The translations under genes were made by a program, and so were the position numbers. 33,401 bases of DNA from assembly GCA_026989095.1 (NCBI GenBank), contig JALSKA010000009.1, positions 1-33,401 on the forward strand. The letters are read 5' to 3'. The notes under the pieces were generated by a model. The model searched no databases. It saw only the letters and a list, made by a program, of their open reading frames with translations, and had not been told where the DNA came from. Origin of the DNA: Ardenticatenaceae bacterium (GTDB taxonomy: Bacteria; Chloroflexota; Anaerolineae; Ardenticatenales; Ardenticatenaceae). Below are positions 15,114-23,542 of the stretch, in pieces (positions within the stretch are counted from its first letter, which is position 1; every line of letters starts with the position of its first letter).

Positions 15114-17934
15114 GCTCCGCCCCCAGGGGAAGCTCCACCCAATCGCCGCCGCCCAAGGGCAACCGGGCTCCGCTCACCGGGTCGTAGAGCCCCACGCGCA
15201 GGCGCCAGCCGGGCTCCGGGGCAACCGGCAGGGCGAAGGGGTCGGGGATGACGGTGCCGGGCCACCAGCCGGAAGTGGGCGCCCGGCCGGCCTGGGGCAC
15301 GTGATCGGCCTGGGCCACGACCCGGCCGTCCTCGTCGATCAGGTGGACGAAGACGCTCAGGTTCAGCGGCACCTCTCTCCGAGCGCGCCAGTACAAGGTC
15401 ACCTCGCGCCGGCCGCGCCACTCGTAGCCCAGCAGCTCGACGATGTCCCCGAAGGTGGCGTTCAACGGGCGTGCGCCGTCGGGGAGATGGGGGAGACGCT
15501 CGTACTCGGCCACGATCACATCGGCCAGGGGCACGTCCTGCGCTCGCCGCCACAGGCCGGTGCGGCCTGTCTCCACCCTGCCGTCGCGCAACAGGGCCAG
15601 CACCAGGCGATACGGCCCGGCGCGAACGGAGGGAGCCAGGCGCAAGCGCACAACCTGGCGGCGAACGTCGGTCACCGTGTCGTCCGGCCAGCGGCCGCCG
15701 GCCTCCAGGGGCACCTCCCACACCTGCGCGTCCGCGCCGCCGTCGGCCGGCACGAGCCGAAGCTGCACGGTGTATTGGCGGGGCCTTCGCCCCACGGAGA
15801 GCCACGTGAGGGTGACGGGGAGCTCTTGGCCGGGGTAGAAGGTGTCGCCCCGCACCTCGGCGCCCACGAGCCGGAGCGTCCTCCACAGCGCCATGCCCTG
15901 GAACCCGTGGGCCCTCAGCTCGCGGGGGGCCGGCCCCTTCTCCGCCGCCTCCACGGAGATGGGCCACGTGACCGCAGCTCCTTGCTCGTCGATGCCCGGC
16001 CACGTCTCGCCTGTGGCCGGGTCGAACAGGTCCATTTCCAGGGTGTACGTTCCGGCCGGCAGCCCCCAGGGGACAGGCAGGCGGGGCCTGCTGATCACCT
16101 CCTGGCCGGTGGGCAGGGTAGCGCGCGGGTCCCAGAGGCTGGCGAAGCGGCGGTGCCACTCGGCCACCACACGGCCGTCCTCGCCGCGCAGGCGCAGGGC
16201 CAGAAGCATGTCCCGGGGGACCGGCGCCTCGGCAACCCAGCGCAGCGTGAGGGCCACGAATTGGCCCTCGCGCCACGTCTGGGGCACCTCGTGGGCCACC
16301 AGCCGGGCATCGCCGAAGCGAGGGCCATCCTCGGGCACGGTGGGCGTCTCGCCGGGCAATTCGACGCGCACGAAGAGCCCGTCGGGCACCAGGCGGAAGC
16401 GGGCCGGCACGTCGGCGCCCCAGTCGAGCAGGGGGCCCGCCAGGTAGAGGGGACGGCCAGCGCGCAGCCACACCTCGGCCAGCTCGGCGCTCGGCGGGAA
16501 GAGGCCGACCAGGTCCGGGCGCCGGCCCAGGGCGTGCTGTTGGTACCAGAAGGGCGTGAGGTCGCCCCAGTGGGCCATGAGGCCGGCTCCCGGCGCCAGG
16601 GGTTGGGCCAGGGCCTCGTCCCAGTAGGCTTGAATGGCCGGGCTCTCCTCCTGATCGGCCGCCGGGGGACGTGCCGCCAGGGCGAACGCCTGGGGCACGA
16701 AGAGGAGCAACGGCAGGCCGGCCGCGGCCAGGCGCCCCGCCGACGAGGCCGAGGCGCGCCCCCACGACCAGATGGCGGCCGATCCCACGGCGATGAGGAG
16801 CACGTGGATGACGTGAACGGCCATCAAGTGGCCCTCCACGTGGGCCACTTCCTGGTTGGCCGCGAAGTCCCGCCAGTATTTGAGCGCCAAGGTGCCGCTG
16901 AGGGCGTAGACCGTCATGAGGGTCAGCGTTATCCCCCTGTGCCAGCGCCAGAGGGCGAGGAGGCCCACGAAGGCCAGGAGCAGCCACCCGGGGCCCAAGG
17001 GTCTCCAGACCTGCTCCCACCAGAGGGGAGGCACGTCGGCCCAGCCGGCGCTCAGGTCGGTGAGCAAGGAGCGCCCCAGCACGTAGTCCAGGAAGCCGGC
17101 CAGGCCTGGTCGGTAGAAGGGGCTGATCAGCCCCCGCGCCACGGCCGGCGTGAGGCCGGGCAGCTCCGGGAACGCGGGGTCGGGCCGGCCGAGGGCCCAC
17201 GCGCGCCAGGGCAAGTAGGCGTAGCTCAGCGCGCCCACGCCCAGGGGCCACGCGAGCCGCATCAGGCGGGGAAGCCCACCCCGCCGAACCTCGGCGCGGA
17301 GCAGGGCCACCACGAGAGGGGACAGGGCCAGCAGGAAGATGTTGAAGGTGAGGTGATTGCTCGCGCCCAGGCCGGCAGCCAGGAAGAACGTCTGGGCCGC
17401 GCGCGCCGAGGGCTTCCCTTCCGCAAGGCGCTCCCACCAAGCGTGCAGGCGTTCGAGGGTCACCACGAGGAAGAAGGCGTGGAGGCTGTAGACGGCCGCG
17501 GCCGTGCTGTACCTCCAGAAGTCGGGCCAGAGGGCAAGGGCCAGTCCGGCCACCAGGGCCGCACCCCAGGCGGGCAGAGCTCGCCTGAGCCAGGCCACCA
17601 GCCAGGCCACGGCCAGGGCTCCCCAGAAGGCGCTGAAGAGGTTCATCTTCCACGCCGGCTCGCCAAAGGGCACCAGGCGCTGCCAGAGGGCGCCGGTGAG
17701 CAGGTAGAAGGGATAGCCGTTCGGGTGGGGAATGCCCAGGACGAGCGGCTGGTAGGCGAACTCGCCGGAGTCGCCGCTGAGCACGCCGGACACCAGCGTG
17801 GCCGCGAAGAGAACGAAGGCCGCCAGGAAGCCGGCCGCCGGCAGGAGCACGTGGTGCCACGGGCGGCCGGCGACGAGGAGGGCTTCGCGAACGCTCTGGC
17901 CGGGCCGGGTCTCGGCCCCGTGTATCACCCCCAT
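15100..17934 (-). CDS. DUF2723-family membrane glycosyltransferase with three beta modules
   Basis: 944 aa from ATG 17934, one base after the preceding stop, with GGAGGT about 10 bases upstream. An N-terminal GT-C region of about 12 helices has the family's first-loop motif LSGDSGEFAYQP followed by GIPHPNGYP (about 52-76); the DSGE acid matches that of TMEM260/POMT-like DUF2723 mannosyltransferases. From about 430 on it is extracytoplasmic, and three diverged copies of a beta-sandwich follow: about 541-655, 688-806 and 823-944, the last with FVHLIDEDGRVVAQAD and RLRVGLYDPVSGARLPLG. The last copy resembles the C-terminus of the next gene. Role: probable protein- or lipid-linked glycosylation at the cell surface. 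Confidence 0.8.
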   Translation of the reverse strand: MGVIHGAETRPGQSVREALLVAGRPWHHVLLPAAGFLAAFVLFAATLVSGVLSGDSGEFAYQPLVLGIPHPNGYPFYLLTGALWQRLVPFGEPAWKMNLFSAFWGALAVAWLVAWLRRALPAWGAALVAGLALALWPDFWRYSTAAAVYSLHAFFLVVTLERLHAWWERLAEGKPSARAAQTFFLAAGLGASNHLTFNIFLLALSPLVVALLRAEVRRGGLPRLMRLAWPLGVGALSYAYLPWRAWALGRPDPAFPELPGLTPAVARGLISPFYRPGLAGFLDYVLGRSLLTDLSAGWADVPPLWWEQVWRPLGPGWLLLAFVGLLALWRWHRGITLTLMTVYALSGTLALKYWRDFAANQEVAHVEGHLMAVHVIHVLLIAVGSAAIWSWGRASASSAGRLAAAGLPLLLFVPQAFALAARPPAADQEESPAIQAYWDEALAQPLAPGAGLMAHWGDLTPFWYQQHALGRRPDLVGLFPPSAELAEVWLRAGRPLYLAGPLLDWGADVPARFRLVPDGLFVRVELPGETPTVPEDGPRFGDARLVAHEVPQTWREGQFVALTLRWVAEAPVPRDMLLALRLRGEDGRVVAEWHRRFASLWDPRATLPTGQEVISRPRLPVPWGLPAGTYTLEMDLFDPATGETWPGIDEQGAAVTWPISVEAAEKGPAPRELRAHGFQGMALWRTLRLVGAEVRGDTFYPGQELPVTLTWLSVGRRPRQYTVQLRLVPADGGADAQVWEVPLEAGGRWPDDTVTDVRRQVVRLRLAPSVRAGPYRLVLALLRDGRVETGRTGLWRRAQDVPLADVIVAEYERLPHLPDGARPLNATFGDIVELLGYEWRGRREVTLYWRARREVPLNLSVFVHLIDEDGRVVAQADHVPQAGRAPTSGWWPGTVIPDPFALPVAPEPGWRLRVGLYDPVSGARLPLGGGDWVELPLGAERESP

Positions 17935-17935
17935 G

Positions 17936-18931
17936 TTACTGAGAGACCTCCACATCGGCCTGTTGGACGGCCTTGGAGCGCCCCAAGGAGAAAAGGTTGT
18001 TCATGGTGTACAGCAGCCCCCCGATGAGGCCGGCCAACAGGGTGATGGCGTAAAAGGCCAGGGACATGGCCAACGCGCTCTCCCGGGGCACGCCCACTTG
18101 GCCGAAGAGGGCCACATAGCCGCCCTCGCGCACGCCCAAGCCGTTGATCGAGACCGGCAGGACGAGGAGAAACGAGATGATGGGCACGAAGACCACGTAG
18201 TACCGCAAGGGCACCTCCAGCCGGAAGGCAAGGCCAAGGGCCACGTTCACCAGGATGATGAGCCCGTTGAAGACCAGCGAGGCGAGAGCTGCCCGCCCCA
18301 ACACGGGCCGGGAATAGGCGTCGAGCGAGGCGTAGAGCGCCCGGAGCCCCCGGCGGCGCACCAACCACGAGAGGCCGGGAACGCGCTCTTCAACCCACAC
18401 GCGCCACCGGCGGTTCAGGAGCACGGCCAGCCCGGCTAAACTGCCCGCGGTCAGGAGAGCCAACCCCCAGATAACGGCCGGGGAGAGGCGGTCAGAGGCC
18501 CACGGCATCACGGCCACGCCCATGATGAAGAGCACGACAAGGCCGCTGGCCCGGTCGGCGATGACGCTGCTGGTCACGCGGGCCTCGACGTGGGGCAACG
18601 TGCCGGCGCCGGAGCGGCTCAGCTCGTAGACCTTGACCACATCGCCGCCGACGCCGCTGGGCAGAACCATGTTGAAGAAGGAGCCCACGAAGTAGAGATA
18701 GGCCAGGCGCCGCGTGGAAGCGGAGATGCCTTGGGCGCCCAGCAGAATGCGCCAGCGAACGGCGCGCACGAGGAGCGTGAGCATGTAGAGCCCGGCCGCG
18801 CCGGCAAGGGGTAGGAGGCGGGCCTGGCGCAGGGCGTGCCACGTCTCCTGCCACCCCACCGCGCGGATCAGCAGGCCCATCAGGCCCAAGCTCACGGCAA
18901 TTTTGACCAAGCTGGAAAGGCGTCCGCGCAC
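17936..18931 (-). CDS. LPG-synthase-TM (UPF0104) family membrane protein
   Basis: 331 aa from GTG 18931. Seven to eight membrane helices with the family's hallmark YLYFVGSFFNMVLPSGVGGD (about 86-105) and the late LPVSINGLGVREGGYVALF (about 253-271). Family members include the flippase half of MprF, AglD-like and polyisoprenoid-linked glycan proteins; without the MprF synthase domain it is most likely a transporter or flippase for a lipid-linked sugar. The open frame extends to 19117, but a good promoter (18981-19008) lies inside that stretch, and GGAG sits 8 bases before GTG 18931. It is the first gene of the glycan operon, fitting a supply or flip role for the two GT-C proteins. Confidence 0.82.
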   Translation of the reverse strand: MRGRLSSLVKIAVSLGLMGLLIRAVGWQETWHALRQARLLPLAGAAGLYMLTLLVRAVRWRILLGAQGISASTRRLAYLYFVGSFFNMVLPSGVGGDVVKVYELSRSGAGTLPHVEARVTSSVIADRASGLVVLFIMGVAVMPWASDRLSPAVIWGLALLTAGSLAGLAVLLNRRWRVWVEERVPGLSWLVRRRGLRALYASLDAYSRPVLGRAALASLVFNGLIILVNVALGLAFRLEVPLRYYVVFVPIISFLLVLPVSINGLGVREGGYVALFGQVGVPRESALAMSLAFYAITLLAGLIGGLLYTMNNLFSLGRSKAVQQADVEVSQ

Positions 18932-18967
18932 CGGGCGTGCTCCGCGTGTCTCACAGGATCGGCGGTG

Positions 18968-18981
18968 TACACAAACGTGTA
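18968..18981. promoter_or_regulatory. operator-like inverted repeat at the glycan operon start site
   Basis: TACAC-AAAC-GTGTA, perfect 5-base arms, with an overlapping 8-base palindrome GTGTACAC at 18965-18972. It abuts the -10 and covers the predicted +1, where a repressor would block initiation. No regulator gene is adjacent. Confidence 0.35.
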
Positions 18982-19008
18982 TTCTACGCGCTTTTGAACG
19001 GATGTCGA
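18981..19008 (-). promoter_or_regulatory. sigma-70-type promoter of the surface-glycan operon
   Basis: On the minus strand TCGACA (19003-19008, 5 of 6 matches to consensus), 16 bases, TAGAAT (18981-18986). Initiation near 18974 gives a leader of about 43 bases to GTG 18931. Divergent from the ccm promoter at 19065-19092. Confidence 0.6.
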
Positions 19009-19064
19009 ACGTGTCGCCACCGGCAGGCGAACCGGGCTCTGGCCCGTCACCAACCCGATGAGGT

Positions 19065-19092
19065 TTGGAAAAACCCCACGCATGGCTATAAT
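19065..19092 (+). promoter_or_regulatory. promoter of the cytochrome c maturation operon
   Basis: TTGGAA (19065-19070), 16 bases, TATAAT (19087-19092). Initiation near 19099 gives a leader of about 50 bases before the ccmE GTG at 19149. Confidence 0.55.
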
Positions 19093-19148
19093 CTTGGCAG
19101 CTTGAGAAAAATGGCACAAACGGTCAAGGCAAGAGCAGGGGGAGAACC

Positions 19149-19649
19149 GTGACCACCATCACATACGATCAGCCCAAGATCGGCCCGATACCCAAACGCA
19201 AGCTGAAGTTCGTGATCGGCGGCGTCGTGGCCTTGGTCTCCATCGCAGCCCTGATCGTCAACGGCCTGCTCAGCGCGAGCAACTACTACATTACTCTGGA
19301 GGAAGCTCTCTCCCAGGGCGACCGCCTGGTGGGCAAGGGCCTCCGCATCAACGCCGTCGTGGACAAGGAATCGGTGAAGTACGACACCCAGAACATCGTG
19401 CTCACCTTCGACCTGGTGGACGAGGCCGGCCGTCGGGTGCCGGTCGTCTACCGTGATGTGATGCCCGACCTCTTCATGAAGAGCGAGAGCGTGATCGTCG
19501 AGGGGCGGCTGAACGAGAACGGCGTCTTCGAGGCCGACCTCATCCTGGTCAAATGCCCCTCCAAGTACGAGGAGGCCATCGAGCCGGGCACTCAGCCCAA
19601 GTCCAACCCCATGCCCATCGATCCCTCGTTGATTCCTTCGTCAGGGTAA
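19149..19649 (+). CDS. ccmE: cytochrome c maturation protein CcmE, Cys-type (CxxxY)
   Basis: 166 aa from GTG 19149 (GGGGAG upstream). A basic N-terminus, one membrane helix at about 20-42, then the periplasmic OB-fold: YYITLEEAL (46-54), LRINAVV, VPVVYRDVMPDLF (98-109), VIVEGRLNENGVFEADLIL (115-133). CcmE takes haem from CcmC/CcmAB and hands it to CcmF. The haem-attaching residue in classical CcmE is His in a HxxxY motif; here the motif is Cys136-Pro-Ser-Lys-Tyr140. This CxxxY variant is known from archaea and Desulfovibrio-type organisms whose System I lacks CcmH (often called System I*). It is the first gene of the ccm operon, 18 bases before ccmF. Confidence 0.93.
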   Translation: MTTITYDQPKIGPIPKRKLKFVIGGVVALVSIAALIVNGLLSASNYYITLEEALSQGDRLVGKGLRINAVVDKESVKYDTQNIVLTFDLVDEAGRRVPVVYRDVMPDLFMKSESVIVEGRLNENGVFEADLILVKCPSKYEEAIEPGTQPKSNPMPIDPSLIPSSG

Positions 19650-19667
19650 GCGAACACAGGAGGAGCA

Positions 19668-21680
19668 ATGAGCAACATCGGTTACCTCAGCCTCTTGGGG
19701 GCGTTGGCCCTGAGCGTCTACGCCACGCTGGCCCTCTTCTTCGGGGCGCGCCGCCGGCTCCCCGAGCTCATCGCCAGCGGCCGGCGGGCGACCATCGGCA
19801 TTGCCATCTTGAACGCGGTGGCCTTTCTGGCCCTCGAGTACTTGCTCATCGTGCAGGACTTCAACGTGGAGTACGTGGCCCGCCAGACCAGCATCGGACA
19901 GCCCCTCTTCTACACCATCACGGGCATTTGGGGCGGGCAGGAAGGGTCTCTGCTCTTCTGGGTGCTGCTCCTCTCCCTCTACACCTTGGGGGTGATGTGG
20001 GTCCACCGGGACGACGCGCCGGAGCTGATGCCCTACGTGCTTTCAGTGATGAACTTCGTGATGGTCTTCTTCCTCGTCGTGCTGAACTTCTCGGCCCCTC
20101 CCTTCAGGCGGCTCGACTTCGTGCCCGTGGACGGACAGGGGCTCAACCCACTGCTCCAGCACCCGGCCATGATCATGCACCCGCCGAACCTCTACGCCGG
20201 GTTCGTGGGCTTCACCGTGCCCTACGCCTTCGCCATGGCGGCCCTGCTCAGCGGCCGCACCGGGGCCACGTGGGTACGCCTCTCCCGCCGCTGGACCCTC
20301 ATCGCGTGGATGTTCCTGGGGCTGGGCATGTTGTTGGGCGGCTGGTGGGCCTACAACGAGCTGGGCTGGGGCGGCTACTGGGCGTGGGACCCGGTGGAGA
20401 ACGCTTCCCTGATGCCCTGGCTCATCGGCACAGCATTCCTCCACTCGGTGATGGTGCAAGAACAGCGGGGCATGTTCAAGGTCTGGAACATGCTGCTCAT
20501 CATCTTGGCCTTCGTGCTCTCCATCTTCGGCACGTTCTTGACGCGCAGCGGGGTGCTCGACTCGATCCACGCCTTCGCGGTGAGCAGCATCGGCGTCTAC
20601 TTCCTGGTCTTCATTGCCATCACGCTGTTGGGCTCCTTCATGCTCCTCTACGACCGGCTTCCCCTGCTGAAGAGCGAACGTGAGCTGGACGCCCCGCTCT
20701 CCCGGGAAGCCGCGTTCTTGGTCAACAACATCCTGTTCCTGGGCATCTGGTTCACCGTCTTCTGGGGCACGATGTACCCCATCATCAGCGAGCTGGTCAC
20801 CGGCCGGCGCATCTTCGTGGGACCGCCCTTCTTCAACATGGTGGCCGGTCCCCTGCTGCTGGTCATGTTGGCCCTGATGGGCATTGGGCCCCTGCTGCCC
20901 TGGCGCCGCACCTCGTGGACTCACGCCAAGCGCCACGTGATCCCGCCCATCATCTTCGCCCTGGTGCTCATGGTCGTGCTGTGGCTGGTGGGCGTGCGCC
21001 GGTGGATCGTGGTGGTGGCCTACGGGGTGGTGGGCTTTGCGACCGCCGGCCACATCCTGGAGTTCTGGCGCGGGTGGCGGGCCCAGCGCGCGCGCAGCGG
21101 CTCTCACCCGGTGGCGGCCTTCTTCGAGCTCATTGCCAAAAACCGCCGGCGCTACGGCGGGTACATCGTTCACTTGGGCGTGCTCCTGCTCACCATTGGC
21201 GTCATCGGCTCCAAGTTCTACGAGCAGGTGGTGGACATCACCCTGGCGCCGGGCGAACGCACCCACGTGGGCGAGTACACGGTCCAGTTCCTGGAGGCCG
21301 AGGGGTCCCGCGACCAGATCAAAGAGCGCGTGGCTACCCCCCTCCACCTCTGGAAGGGAGAGCGCTTCCTGGGCACCCTGGTGCCCTCCCTGGACTACTA
21401 CTTCAAAGTGCCCGGCGGCCAACGGGAGACCGAGGTGGCCGTGCGGTCCTCCCTCTTCGAGGACTTCTACGTGGTGCTCACGGGCGTGAACCGGGATGGC
21501 TCGGCCACGTTCAAGATCTTCATCAACCCGCTGGTCGCCTGGGTGTGGGCTGGCAGTCTGCTCTTGCTCTTCGGCACGTGGGTGGCTATGTGGCCTGACC
21601 CGCGCGAGGAGCGCATCCTGGAGCGCCTGCGCGCCCGCGAGGCGTCCCGCCGGTCGCTGTTGGGCACGTCGCAGGCGTGA
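19668..21680 (+). CDS. ccmF: cytochrome c haem lyase subunit CcmF
   Basis: 670 aa, full length. About 14 membrane helices with the tryptophan-rich WWD motif WGGYWAWDPVENASLMPW at about 234-251, the early GGQEGSLLFW block (near 89-98) and HPPNLYAGFVG (about 170-180), plus a large periplasmic domain near 530-640 before the last helix. CcmF accepts haem from holo-CcmE and attaches it to CxxCH apocytochromes. AGGAGG-like site (CAGGAGGAGC) before the ATG. Lies directly after ccmE and before a small CcmI-like gene. Confidence 0.95.
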   Translation: MSNIGYLSLLGALALSVYATLALFFGARRRLPELIASGRRATIGIAILNAVAFLALEYLLIVQDFNVEYVARQTSIGQPLFYTITGIWGGQEGSLLFWVLLLSLYTLGVMWVHRDDAPELMPYVLSVMNFVMVFFLVVLNFSAPPFRRLDFVPVDGQGLNPLLQHPAMIMHPPNLYAGFVGFTVPYAFAMAALLSGRTGATWVRLSRRWTLIAWMFLGLGMLLGGWWAYNELGWGGYWAWDPVENASLMPWLIGTAFLHSVMVQEQRGMFKVWNMLLIILAFVLSIFGTFLTRSGVLDSIHAFAVSSIGVYFLVFIAITLLGSFMLLYDRLPLLKSERELDAPLSREAAFLVNNILFLGIWFTVFWGTMYPIISELVTGRRIFVGPPFFNMVAGPLLLVMLALMGIGPLLPWRRTSWTHAKRHVIPPIIFALVLMVVLWLVGVRRWIVVVAYGVVGFATAGHILEFWRGWRAQRARSGSHPVAAFFELIAKNRRRYGGYIVHLGVLLLTIGVIGSKFYEQVVDITLAPGERTHVGEYTVQFLEAEGSRDQIKERVATPLHLWKGERFLGTLVPSLDYYFKVPGGQRETEVAVRSSLFEDFYVVLTGVNRDGSATFKIFINPLVAWVWAGSLLLLFGTWVAMWPDPREERILERLRAREASRRSLLGTSQA

Positions 21681-21701
21681 GCCGGGAAAGGGGGAAGAAC
21701 G

Positions 21702-22118
21702 GTGGAGACGTGGGTTTCCGTGCTGGTCGGCTTGGGCCTGCTCGCCGGGCTCGTGGGGTACGTGGTCCGGCCCATTCTGCGGGCCGGCCGGCAGCCGAGC
21801 GCCGAGCCGTGGCTTCCAGACCCGACGGACACAAGCACCGAGGAGCTGGCAGAGCTGCTCTTCCAGCGCGACGCCCTGCTGGCCGCGCTCCACGACCTGC
21901 AGATGGACCTGCAGATGGGCAAGATCGGCGAGGAGGACTTCCGCCGGCTGGATGCCCTCTACCGCGCGCGGGCCGTGGAGGTGCTGCGCCGGCTGGACGA
22001 ACTCCAGGAAGGGGAGGCCGAGATCGCGCCGACGGAGGCGGCAGAACAGACGTGGGAGGCGTGGATCGAGCGCGCAGTGGAGCGGGCCCGCCAGGCCACA
22101 TCCTCCTCCCCCACGTGA
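21702..22118 (+). CDS. small CcmI-like membrane-anchored coiled-coil protein
   Basis: 138 aa from GTG 21702 with GGGGGAAG upstream. One N-terminal helix (VSVLVGLGLLAGLVGYVV, residues 5-22), then ELLFQRDALLAALHDLQMDLQMGKIGEEDFRRL (about 50-82; quoted motif parts ELLFQRDALLAAL and GKIGEEDF), a pattern like the first segment of CcmI/CycH and of small proteins encoded in many ccm operons. The remainder is charged coiled coil. CcmI presents apocytochrome to the ligation complex; this protein lacks CcmI's TPR part, so a scaffold role is inferred only from position between ccmF and ccmA. Confidence 0.65.
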   Translation: METWVSVLVGLGLLAGLVGYVVRPILRAGRQPSAEPWLPDPTDTSTEELAELLFQRDALLAALHDLQMDLQMGKIGEEDFRRLDALYRARAVEVLRRLDELQEGEAEIAPTEAAEQTWEAWIERAVERARQATSSSPT

Positions 22119-22136
22119 TGTTGCGCGGTCCAACTC

Positions 22137-22856
22137 ATGACAGCGCCGCCCCTCATTGAGGTTGAAGACCTCCACAAGAATTACGGCCTGCGCCGGGCCC
22201 TGCGGGGCGTCACCATGAGGGTGGCCCAAGGAGAATGGGTCACCCTCTTTGGCCCCAACGGGGCCGGGAAGACGACGCTGATCCACATCATCGCCACGCT
22301 GGTGCGCCCCTCGCGGGGCACCGTGCGCCTCCAAGGACACCCGCTCACCGGCGATTGGACCGAAGCCCGCCGTCACATCGGCCTGGTCTCCCACCGCAGC
22401 TTCCTCTACCCCGACCTCACCGCGGCCGAGAACTTGCGCCTCTACGCCCACCTCTACGACGTGCCGGACGCGGAAGCACGCATCCGTGCCCTGGCCGAAC
22501 GGGTGGGGCTCGTCAAGCGGCTCCACGATCCCGTGCGCACCTTCTCGCGGGGCATGGTCCAGCGGCTCACCATCGCCCGCGCGCTGCTCCACTCCCCCCT
22601 GATTTTGCTGCTGGACGAGCCCTACACGGGCTTGGACGCCGGCGCCACGGCGTGGCTCACCCGCCTCCTCGGCCAGATGGCCCGCGAAGGCCACACCATT
22701 CTCATGGCCACCCACAACTTGGAGCAGGGCCTGGCCTTGTGCGACCGCGCCGTCATCCTGCACCGGGGCCGCCTCGTCTTCGACTCCCCCCGGCAGGCTC
22801 TCTCGACCGAGGAGTGGCAGGCCGTCTACCGCACTTACGTGGAGGAACCATCGTGA
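22137..22856 (+). CDS. ccmA: haem/cytochrome c maturation ABC transporter ATPase CcmA
   Basis: 239 aa. ABC ATPase with Walker A FGPNGAGKTT (residues 38-47), Q-loop region near VSHRSFLYPDLT, signature FSRGMVQRL (137-145), Walker B LILLLDEP (156-163), D-loop GLD and switch His in ATHN. CcmA powers release of holo-CcmE from the CcmABCD complex. It overlaps ccmB by 4 bases (GTGA at 22853-22856). A generic ABC-2 exporter ATPase would look similar, but the operon and the CcmB that follows settle the assignment. Confidence 0.9.
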   Translation: MTAPPLIEVEDLHKNYGLRRALRGVTMRVAQGEWVTLFGPNGAGKTTLIHIIATLVRPSRGTVRLQGHPLTGDWTEARRHIGLVSHRSFLYPDLTAAENLRLYAHLYDVPDAEARIRALAERVGLVKRLHDPVRTFSRGMVQRLTIARALLHSPLILLLDEPYTGLDAGATAWLTRLLGQMAREGHTILMATHNLEQGLALCDRAVILHRGRLVFDSPRQALSTEEWQAVYRTYVEEPS

Positions 22857-23530
22857 GGGCCTACTTGCGCAAGGCGTGGCTCATCGCCTGGAAGGACCTG
22901 GTGAGCGAGTGGCGTTCGCGGGAAATCTTCAGCATCATGGCGGTCTTCGCGCTGCTGACCATCCTCATCTTCAACTTCGCCCTGGAGCTCTCGTCGGTGA
23001 ACCGCGTCGAGGTGGCCCCTGGACTGCTGTGGGTGACCTTCATCTTCGCCGGGCTTCTGGGGGTCAACCGCAGCTTCGCCCGCGAACAGGACCAAGGCAA
23101 TTTGGCCGGCCTCATGATGGCGCCGGTGGACCGCAGTGCCATCTACCTGGGCAAACTGATCGGCAACTTGGCCTTCATCGCCAGCGTGGAGGCCGTGACG
23201 CTTCCCCTCTTCGCCGCCCTCTTCAACGTTGCCGTGCCCGTCTGGCCCCTAGCCGTGCCCCTCTTCCTGGGCACCTTGGGCTTCGCCATCATTGGCACCG
23301 TCTTCGCCGCCATGAGTGTGAACACGCGCCTGCGCGACGTGCTCCTGCCGGTGCTGGTGCTGCCCATCTTCGTGCCGGTGGTCATTGCGGCCGTGAAGGC
23401 CAGCAGCACTGCCTTCGCCCGCCGCTCGCTCCTCGAGGAGGCCCGCCACTGGCTGGGCCTGCTGGTCACCTTCGACGTGCTCTTCTTCACCCTCGCCATG
23501 TTGCTCTTCGACGTGATCCTCGAAGAATGA
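22853..23530 (+). CDS. ccmB: haem ABC transporter permease CcmB
   Basis: 225 aa from GTG 22853, overlapping the ccmA stop. It begins MRAYLRKAWLIAWKDLVSEW and carries the family's six-helix pattern, with RSREIFSIMAVFALLTILIF, FIFAGLLGVNRSFAREQDQG (about 62-81) and LMMAPVDRSAIYLGK, all typical of CcmB. It forms the membrane part of the CcmAB complex. No ccmC or ccmD follows; the next gene is an acetyltransferase. Confidence 0.92.
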   Translation: MRAYLRKAWLIAWKDLVSEWRSREIFSIMAVFALLTILIFNFALELSSVNRVEVAPGLLWVTFIFAGLLGVNRSFAREQDQGNLAGLMMAPVDRSAIYLGKLIGNLAFIASVEAVTLPLFAALFNVAVPVWPLAVPLFLGTLGFAIIGTVFAAMSVNTRLRDVLLPVLVLPIFVPVVIAAVKASSTAFARRSLLEEARHWLGLLVTFDVLFFTLAMLLFDVILEE

Positions 23531-23542
23531 GGGGGCGTGGCG

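Noticed and set aside
15301-18027. 908-codon open frame opposite the DUF2723 gene
   Set aside because: Same artefact; low-complexity Gly/His/Gln/Arg content and no ribosome site.
18932-19117. Longer N-terminus for the LPG-synthase-TM protein
   Set aside because: The extra 62 residues are hydrophilic, overlap the operon promoter and precede the family's first membrane helix.
20043-22763. 906-codon open frame antisense to ccmF
   Set aside because: Composition artefact of GC-rich DNA: His/Gly/Glu-rich, no family motifs, opposite a certain gene.
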